Source: Lunasporangiospora selenospora (Eukaryota; Mortierellomycota; Mortierellomycetes; Mortierellales; Mortierellaceae). Taken from it: a stretch of 12,537 bases of DNA. The notes under the pieces were generated by a model that was not told the DNA's origin, did not search any database, and saw only the letters and a program-made list of their open reading frames with translations. Position numbers and translations under genes: made by a program. Positions 6,840 through 12,537 of the stretch are shown here, piece by piece (position 1 is the stretch's first letter; each line of letters begins with the position of its first letter). The stretch is from contig JAABOA010000658.1 in NCBI GenBank assembly GCA_015680635.1, forward strand, positions 1 to 12,537. Direction: 5' to 3'.

Positions 6840-7900
6840 CCTGCTCACCGAACTATACTTCATCAATAGAGATCGGATGGCTTGCGACGACCTAAGCTTA
6901 ATCTACAATGTCCCTTGTTGGTGGGCGAACAGTGTAGCCTGCACCGGGTTTTATGTCAGGAAAAGTTGACATCGAAGGGATCAAAAGCTAGTATCATTTC
7001 GAATGTGTGGATTATCACACACCAGTTAGAACCATGAGACAAACTTTCCGGACCCCTGTATCCTGAAGTTTCTAGTGGCTGAAGGACTAAAAGTCTTTTT
7101 TTTACGTGATATTTCTAATTTTAAAAGAGTCCCACCACCTACCTTTCGCATAATCTGTTTACCGATGTGTTCGCCTGACAGTCTCACCAATATGCACCGG
7201 CTATGTAAACCAACTTTAGCGCTAGATGAAAGAGAAGGGAAGTGGGGCGAGAAGTAGAATCCCATCAATGCAAGCTCCTGCTCTTGTTTATACTGTTTAC
7301 GATGCCAAGCTAAAGTCAAGTTGAGCAGATATTTCTCTCCCTGCTAACTTTGCCAAGTTCGTATTGGTGTTTGTTATTACGCTTTGCTAAAAAAAGACAC
7401 GTCTATCCTCGCCGTATCTTTGTGCTTGGCTGGGATTTTTTTTACTTTGCAATACCCATCAGATTTCGATAGTCCGTACCAGGTCAACTAGATATAACGG
7501 CTACACATGACTTACCGCAAGAAGACTGCAACAGCTCTGCCCAGCAAGCGCCTTCAAACTTCTATGCAACGTCCTACTTGTACCCATTCCAAATGGACCA
7601 ATCTGTTGCCACAATCGTGGATCTGTTGTACCAACTTGACTCATCTACCTTTTTTTAACAACTGGAGGTAGTTATCTTGGACACCAGGGGTGAAACCTTT
7701 CGTGAAAGTAACCGTCGTGGACGCACTAGGTAAAGACATTAGTATCTGCTCTAAGGATCATGGTAGGGTATCCGGGCTCGGCGGGCGATACAAAAGGGAT
7801 TGCACGCGTTTAAACAAAGCTACCCTTTGAAACGGCTTTGTTCATTGTCCTTTCACTTCTCTATTCAAAAATATTGGTGCCAGGAGAACACCTTTGACAG
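6840..7900. other. Intergenic stretch, no supported gene
   Basis: More than 1 kb without a frame I can defend. The minus-strand frame at 7026-7319 and the plus-strand frame at 7075-7257 overlap each other and show no domain. A plus-strand stretch at 7473-7658 stays open for 61 codons but has no upstream start. Part of this region may be more mobile-element debris. The last few hundred bases should contain the distal promoter of gtr2. Confidence 0.45.
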
Positions 7901-7939
7901 GATTCTGCTGTGGCTTTGCGTCACTCGCCAGGTCCTTTT

Positions 7940-8174
7940 TAGGCGCTGCTCTTCCATTCAACGAATGTTCAACGCTCTTTTAAGCTCCTCCCTTCCCCGG
8001 TGGACATTTCGCCCATCTCCCAGTCCACATCTCTGCCTCATTGACCGAGTTCTCTCTCACTAGTCCTGCTGCTGCTCTCTCATTTTTCATTCCCTTCATC
8101 TTCTTCTTCTCATTCTCCTAACCTCATTCGCATCCGCGTCAGCGACCAAACACGAGTTCTGTTGCCCTTTTCTC
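7940..8174 (+). promoter_or_regulatory. Pyrimidine-rich promoter/leader of gtr2
   Basis: Strong CT bias with tracts such as CTTCATCTTCTTCTTCTC (about 8095-8112) lies ahead of the gtr2 leader exon. This matches the leaders of the other genes in the window. No TATA box was seen. Confidence 0.4.
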
Positions 8175-8282
8175 ATGTCGGTAAGTCATTTGTGTTTTTA
8201 CCTCCACTTTCTCTTTCTTTTCTCCTTTCTTTCCTTTCCCCGGTAAAACTCTCCACAGCCGGCTGAGAAACCTCAGGATTAA
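8175..8282 (+). other. Possible spliced upstream ORF in the gtr2 leader
   Basis: The first ATG after the CT-rich tract (8175) is followed after two codons by a consensus donor (GTAAGT at 8181). A matching acceptor, CTCCACAG, ends at 8258. Spliced, it encodes MSPAEKPQD and a TAA at 8280-8282, 30 nt before the gtr2 ATG. Unspliced, the frame also closes before gtr2 starts. If the leader starts upstream of 8175, this would be a short uORF that could dampen gtr2 translation. This is inference only. Confidence 0.3.
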
Positions 8283-8299
8283 TTAAGAGTCATTTTCTG

Positions 8300-8512
8300 C
8301 ATTCTTTTCATCATGGACCAGTACTCAGACTATGGTGACAATGAGCCAATGTAAGCAGTGAACCGACCTTGCCATTCCTTGGGAAAAAAGAAGAACATTA
8401 ACACACCAATGGAGCCGAAATATCAAACTCACTGCATAACCCTGCACTCCTTTTTTGCGACCTTTTTTTTGCATTCTTGACATCATGAACTACACCACTA
8501 GCTATGGCGATG
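8300..8512 (+). repeat. Diverged duplication of the gtr2 first-exon start region
   Basis: GCATTCTTTTCATCATGGAC (ending at 8317) and GCATTCTTGACATCATGAAC (8471-8490) match at 17 of 20 positions. The similarity continues more weakly to a shared CTATGG(T/C)GA. The encoded starts are alike: [11 protein letters not shown] and [11 protein letters not shown]. The second copy contains the acceptor TAG (8499-8501) used in the main gtr2 model. Confidence 0.6.
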
Positions 8513-10483
8513 ACTTGGCGGATGAAGATCGTGAAGCGCGCCCACGATTGATGCTCATGGGACTGAGGAGGTACGGGAGATTATTACCACTGTTGAGTCT
8601 CTCAAGAGAATGTGGAGTGTGCTACTCGGCCACCTAGTTTTTTTTCCTTCTATCATCCCCGGTCCCACCTTGACTGACCCGAAATTCTGGATGTCATACA
8701 ATTGGGGATATTGGTTTCGTTTTCTAGGAGTGGCAAGTCGAGTATCCAACGCGTTGTTTTCCACAAGATGTCGCCCACAGAGACTTTGTTCCTTGAAAGC
8801 ACATCTAAGATCAATAAGGATAACATTCAGTAAGTTTTTTTTCTCGCACGTGTTGCCCTCTTGAGTGTCTAGTTTATTTCTCATGACGTACCTCGTCTGG
8901 GCACCACGCGCATCTATCTTTTTCCCAATGTTTATCCCTGATAGTGTCACCTGGTGAATATTGAAGCGACCCATGCATAATGATTTTGTCTTTTCTGTTC
9001 TCATGCGCAAATTAGTTCTTTTATTGACTTTCAAGTGTGGGACTTTCCTGGCCAGATGGATTTCTTCGATCCAACCTTTGACACTGCGGCAATCTTTGGC
9101 GAAGTGGGAGCGCTCGTGTTTGTCATTGACTCCCAGGTATCCATCATATCCTATTGGAGACTGACTACTTTTCGGACAGAAAAAAATGCCAATGGAATAT
9201 CTAATTGCCGAATACTTTTCTCATATGCTCTCTCTCTCTCTCTCTCTGGTCTGGACTAGGATGATTACATGGAAGCGCTGGCGAGGTTGCACCAAACAGT
9301 GCGTGCTGCCTATCAACAGAACCCCAACATTATATTTGAGGTGTTTATCCACAAGGTGGATGGCCTCTCTGAAGACTACAAAATTGGTACATATGGCGAC
9401 AGTCGCCCCTGGTTGCTTTTGAATAGACTGCTCAAAAGTGAGTCGTAGTCGGAATCGTGCTCACTCATACTGCCCTACACTTCTCCTTTCATCTATTAAT
9501 CTATTCCATAGATACCCAGCGTGATATTCAGCAAACGACGACAGATGAGCTAGCGGATGCAGGACTTGAGAACGTGCAAATCTCATTTTACTTGACTTCG
9601 ATTTATGACCATTCAATCTTTGAAGCCTTTTCAAAGGTTATCCAGAAGCTCATCCCGCAGCTCCCCACTCTGGAGAACTTGCTCAACATTCTCTGCGCGG
9701 TATGTTTTGTATTATTCGACAGTGCTTCTCTGGCTTATGCTATGGCGTAATGTCGCATGGACAAAGGGTCTAGCAGGACTGAGAACAGTGCATTTTGGAG
9801 GCAGACCCTGTTATTTAACCTGTTCGTCGGTCCTTCTTTTTTTTATGACACTTTAGAATTCTGGTATTGAAAAGGCGTTTCTGTTTGATGTGATCTCCAA
9901 AATTTACATTGCCACAGATGCTTCGCCTGTTGACTCTCAATCATACGAGATTTGCAGCGACATGATCGATGTTATCATTGACATCTCGTCGATCTATGGT
10001 CGTGCGGCGATTGGAGACAAGAGCCAAGGATACCTTGAGGATCAACAGGATCATCAGGAGGATTGGTCACAGCACCAACAGGATGCCCCTGAAGGCCACC
10101 CAGACTATGATGACTCGAATGGACATCATCATTTGCAGGGTTCACAGGCACTAGTCAACAGCAACAACAATAACAATAACGATGACGACCAATCAGTCGC
10201 TCAGACAAATAGCAGCAACCATGAGGCGTTTTCGGTGATTAAGATGGGTAACGGCACTGTACTCTATCTTCGCGAGGTCAACAAGTACTTGGCGCTGATC
10301 TGTTTATTGAGGGCCGAGACATTTGAGAAGCAAGGACTGATTGATTATAACGTGCAGTGCTTCAAGGAGGCGATGGACCAAGTGTTTGAGCTCCGGAGGG
10401 CAGAGAAGACCCGGCGGGAGTTAGAGGCGAACCAGCTGATAGAGCAGCAACAGCGGCACAACGGAATGTATGGTCATGGTTAG
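8313..10483 (+). CDS. gtr2: Rag GTPase, RagC/RagD-type (Gtr2 orthologue), seven exons
   Basis: Small GTPase that pairs with Gtr1/RagA on the vacuole/lysosome surface and relays amino-acid status to TORC1. Exons: 8313-8350, 8502-8570, 8728-8829, 9016-9136, 9260-9386, 9512-9699, 9857-10483; stop TAG at 10481-10483. All introns are GT...AG, and the phases join into 423 codons. G1/P-loop is G33-LRRSGKSS, with the RagC-type Arg-Arg. G3 is [15 protein letters not shown] (78-92). HKVD (141-144) replaces the usual NKxD, as in RagC. Further RagC hallmarks are [41 protein letters not shown] and the C-terminal domain ([19 protein letters not shown]...). That domain is split by a Q/N/D/H-rich insertion (about 268-336) and resumes with [17 protein letters not shown] charged Glu/Arg/Gln-rich tail (about 395-423) follows. 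An alternative start at 8485 would give [15 protein letters not shown] and enter the same exon 2 frame. AATAAA follows at 10551. Confidence 0.96.
9229..9247 (+). repeat. (TC)n microsatellite in gtr2 intron 4
   Basis: About nine TC dinucleotides lie shortly before the exon 5 acceptor at 9258-9259. They probably serve as the polypyrimidine tract of that splice site. Confidence 0.9.
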
Positions 10484-10550
10484 AGGAGGGACCCCGAGCG
10501 TACACTCTTATCGAGCATTTAATGTATGCTTTTTCTCTACCTCGCATTGT

Positions 10551-10556
10551 AATAAA
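10551..10556 (+). terminator. AATAAA poly(A) signal of gtr2
   Basis: Consensus AATAAA 68 nt after the gtr2 stop codon, in the context TTGTAATAAAGGG, followed by a T/C-rich stretch. It is a good fit to a eukaryotic polyadenylation signal. Confidence 0.65.
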
Positions 10557-10696
10557 GGGACGACGAGGGGAGGCCGGTAATAGAGCCCTTTCTCTCGTTT
10601 CTCTCGTTTCTTTCGCCCTTTTTTCTCATGGCCGTTGTAGTGGAATATGGAACGAGAAAAGATCGTGACCAAAGCCAGTCCTATAAGGCTCTAGTA

Positions 10697-10714
10697 ATGA
10701 TGATGATGATGATG
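10697..10714 (+). repeat. (ATG)6 trinucleotide repeat
   Basis: Six perfect ATG/TGA triplets downstream of gtr2. A small open frame runs through it, but it has no other sign of coding. Confidence 0.85.
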
Positions 10715-10969
10715 TTGGTGGTGATGATATTGGGTCCAGTCAAACGCCCCGTGAATGAAAGCAGCGATAGCAGGAGGAAAGGAAGGAAAGGGCCCGTCTT
10801 CCTGGATCTGGTATCTTCCTACTCTACATGAACTGGAAAGGATGAACAGAGACGGGGTCAAGAGTTGATAGAAGTCATCGAGGTTCCATGGCATGCTGAC
10901 AGCGATTTTTTTCTATTTTTCAGGTGACGACCTTGATTCTAGATGCCCCTGGCCCGACTCTGCAAAGGC

Positions 10970-10975
<6 letters not shown>

Positions 10976-11000
<25 letters not shown>
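10976..11000 (+). repeat. (GA)12 microsatellite
   Basis: A perfect GA tract of about 25 bases lies in the intergenic region after gtr2. It marks the point where the plus strand changes from purine-rich repeat to the long pyrimidine-rich region. Confidence 0.95.
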
Positions 11001-11104
11001 TGAAAAGAGATGGTTACCAAACGCCGTCACTCGACAAAAGCCCAGGGGGATGGGGGTCAAATAGGCCGTGCGCATGAACTTATGTGTGTATGCGTGTGTT
11101 TGCT

Positions 11105-11139
11105 CGCTTGCTTGCTTCCTTCCTTCCTTCCTTTTTTTT
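11105..11139 (+). repeat. (CTTG)n/(CTTC)n simple repeat ending in T8
   Basis: Consecutive TTGC and TTCC tetranucleotides are followed by a run of eight T. A similar TTGC-then-poly(T) arrangement closes the window at 12507-12537. Confidence 0.85.
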
Positions 11140-12522
11140 ATCGTTCTCGCTTGTCTTTTCTTTTTCTTCTCTGATCCTTTTCTTTGTCTTGCTCCATTGT
11201 TCTCTTCTGCTTCCCTTGGCCCGACCCCACTACGATCATTGAAGCAAGTCAGAGTCATTCGACTTTTCCCCAGCAGTAACCTAACGACTACGTCTTCCAC
11301 TTTCGACGCCGTTGATCATCTTACTCTTTCGTTTCTCTCCTTTCAACCTTCTCCAACATCTTTTTCTCTCTTTCTCTCCTCTCCACCATCATCCTCCCCC
11401 CCTCTCTTTCTCTACTCTCCTCGCTATTCACTATCTCACTCTCACTCCGCTCTTGACCTGCAAACGTCCTTTTCATCTCCTCGCCCACGCCGGCCGATAT
11501 CCAGCGGGTACCAACAGCGACTGGTTTTCTCTTGAGCCCTGAGAAAGGTATGGCCAGAGTACATATCTCCGATCCCTCCCTTTCAAGTAGTGTAGACAAG
11601 TTTTGGTGATCAAGGGAACTGGTTGTTGTGAGCCTTGAGAGATGTGGCCCCGATCAGTCCAAGAGAGTTCATTGAGTCAGTCCTACCATTGTGTTCATTT
11701 CGCACCACCTTCCTTCACGTTCTCGTGCCTCTTCTCGAATTGACCACACAGGGACACTGTCTCCACTGGACCAAATCTCACTCTTCATGGATCTGGCTGT
11801 GCAATGGCTCAGCCTCCATGACACGACGGCTAATTCAACCCTGTGTAGCAGTCAAGAGTGAAGTGGGTGACAGAGCAAGAGCTCGTGGTAGCCGATCTCT
11901 CCCACCATCCCCCACGCCTTGTACGACAGTGTCCCTCGTCTTTCTCTCCCACCCCCCAGTCCGAGTCCCCACGCATCCGCAGAATGTGCCACTCGCGTAC
12001 CCTGTTCGCCTCAGAACAGGTCGCAGCACCCCCTCGATTTTTATGCTCCGGCAGGGTCATGAATGCTCTGTTCGGTACTCTCTTTTTATGTGTCCTTTGC
12101 ATGCTGTTCGGCCCGTCTCTCTCCTCTCCCTCTCCCTCCACCTCCTACTCCTCTCATCCTGCAGACGTAACCTCCGTCGCCGCCGCCCCCTGGCCTATTT
12201 CGCGCTTTCTCTCTCCCCTTCCCAAATCTTGTGGTTTAATGGCCCGTGAGCCATGCCTGCCCCAGGTGGCCCGGCTCGTCCCGGACCAGACTCGTGCGCA
12301 ACCGGCCTTCATTCCATCCATTGGTCGACCTACATTCCACTCTCTTCTCTTCTCTTCTATCTCTACTCTCTGTCCTTTCTCTATTATATGTATATATATC
12401 TTGTCTCCTACTTTTTTATGTCTTGCACTTTCTGCAAGTCCTGCATGTTAAATGGGTTCCTTTGGGTAATGTCCGATGTAGTCATCCATTTGCCATAATT
12501 TTCTTTTTGCTTGCTTGCCTGC
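11140..12522 (+). promoter_or_regulatory. Long pyrimidine-rich, gene-free region; possible promoter/leader of a gene to the right
   Basis: Over 1.3 kb the plus strand is strongly enriched in C and T, for example around 11330-11430, 11890-11960 and 12115-12225. Long plus-strand frames appear in two registers at once (11635-12249 and 11858-12451). That is expected when purine-rich stop codons are rare, and neither shows a domain. A possible leader-intron donor, GAAAGGTATGG, lies near 11544-11554. The start of a coding region at or beyond the right edge is plausible but not visible. Confidence 0.35.
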
Positions 12523-12537
12523 TTTTTTTTTTTTTTT
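12507..12537 (+). repeat. TTGC repeats and terminal T15 tract
   Basis: Two to three TTGC-like units lead into 15 consecutive T that reach the end of the window. A homopolymer at the very end may mean that a contig or assembly break lies here. Confidence 0.8.

Noticed and set aside
5874-6853. Direct repeat CTCACCGAAC at 5874-5883 and 6844-6853, considered as a target duplication flanking an element
   Set aside because: A shared 10-mer is expected by chance many times in 12.5 kb. The left copy lies within the relic rather than outside it, and no terminal repeats accompany it.
7473-7658. Plus-strand stretch open for 61 codons with a protein-like look (YATSYLYPFQMDQSVATIV)
   Set aside because: It has no upstream start codon, ends in a T-run stop, shows no recognisable domain and has no partner exons. 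A chance open stretch or unidentifiable debris is more likely.
10920-11599. Minus-strand frames of 126 and 92 codons
   Set aside because: They are Glu/Arg/Lys-rich translations of the complementary purine-rich strand and read through microsatellites. There is no sign of a gene.
11635-12451. Two long overlapping plus-strand frames (204 and 197 codons)
   Set aside because: They overlap in different registers within pyrimidine-rich DNA, where stop codons are scarce. Ser/Pro/Leu-rich translations without domains are what such DNA gives by chance.
1-12537. Search for tRNA, rRNA, CRISPR arrays and bacterial operon signals
   Set aside because: No cloverleaf-type T-loop pattern, rRNA-like segment, direct-repeat/spacer array or ribosome-binding-site spacing was seen on reading both strands. 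The genes have eukaryotic introns and poly(A) signals.

Overview
The window reads as a piece of nuclear genome from a filamentous, early-diverging fungus. A Mortierella-like (Mucoromycota) origin is my inference, not something the sequence proves. The basis is a RagC/Gtr2 GTPase split by six spliceosomal introns of 123-186 nt, an alkaline ceramidase of the YPC1/YDC1/ACER family, pyrimidine-rich promoters and leaders, and the decayed remains of what looks like a Fanzor (eukaryotic TnpB-like) gene. Only ORF-level and splice-motif evidence is available, so every multi-exon model is a prediction by eye.

Layout. Bases 1-1396 (minus strand) carry the larger part of an unrecognised, proline-rich multi-exon gene whose 3' end runs off the left edge. 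Its CT-rich leader or promoter lies around 1490-1690. Bases 1720-2390 show no gene. Bases 2879-4325 (plus) hold an alkaline ceramidase with all zinc-site and calcium-site residues present once the first intron(s) are removed. The splicing between its first two coding blocks is unusual. Bases 4880-5194 (minus) hold a secreted small cupredoxin with amicyanin-type ligand spacing, a TATA box at 5341-5347 and four perfect 13-bp repeats placed 3 nt before its ATG.

Bases about 5596-6201 (minus), perhaps to 6420, hold a pseudogene with a TnpB/Fanzor-type zinc-knuckle signature (HVDEFRTS followed by CSRC). It is broken by stops and frameshifts, contains a strong hairpin, and is flanked on its 5' side by an AT-rich tract (6413-6830) full of GGATCGTAT / ATACGATCC motifs. 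Bases 6840-7900 show no supported gene. Bases 8313-10483 (plus) hold a complete seven-exon RagC/Gtr2 gene of 423 codons. Its first exon has a diverged second copy just downstream, and its C-terminal domain carries a Q/N/D/H-rich insertion. From 10560 to the right edge there are microsatellites and more than 1 kb of strongly pyrimidine-biased DNA, probably a promoter or leader of a gene beyond the window, ending in 15 T.

The intact genes do not form a pathway or cluster. They are ordinary, separately transcribed fungal genes: nutrient signalling to TORC1 (Gtr2), sphingolipid turnover (ceramidase) and a secreted copper protein. The mobile-element-like material sits between the cupredoxin and gtr2. 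The most interesting item is the Fanzor-like relic with its repeat-rich flank.
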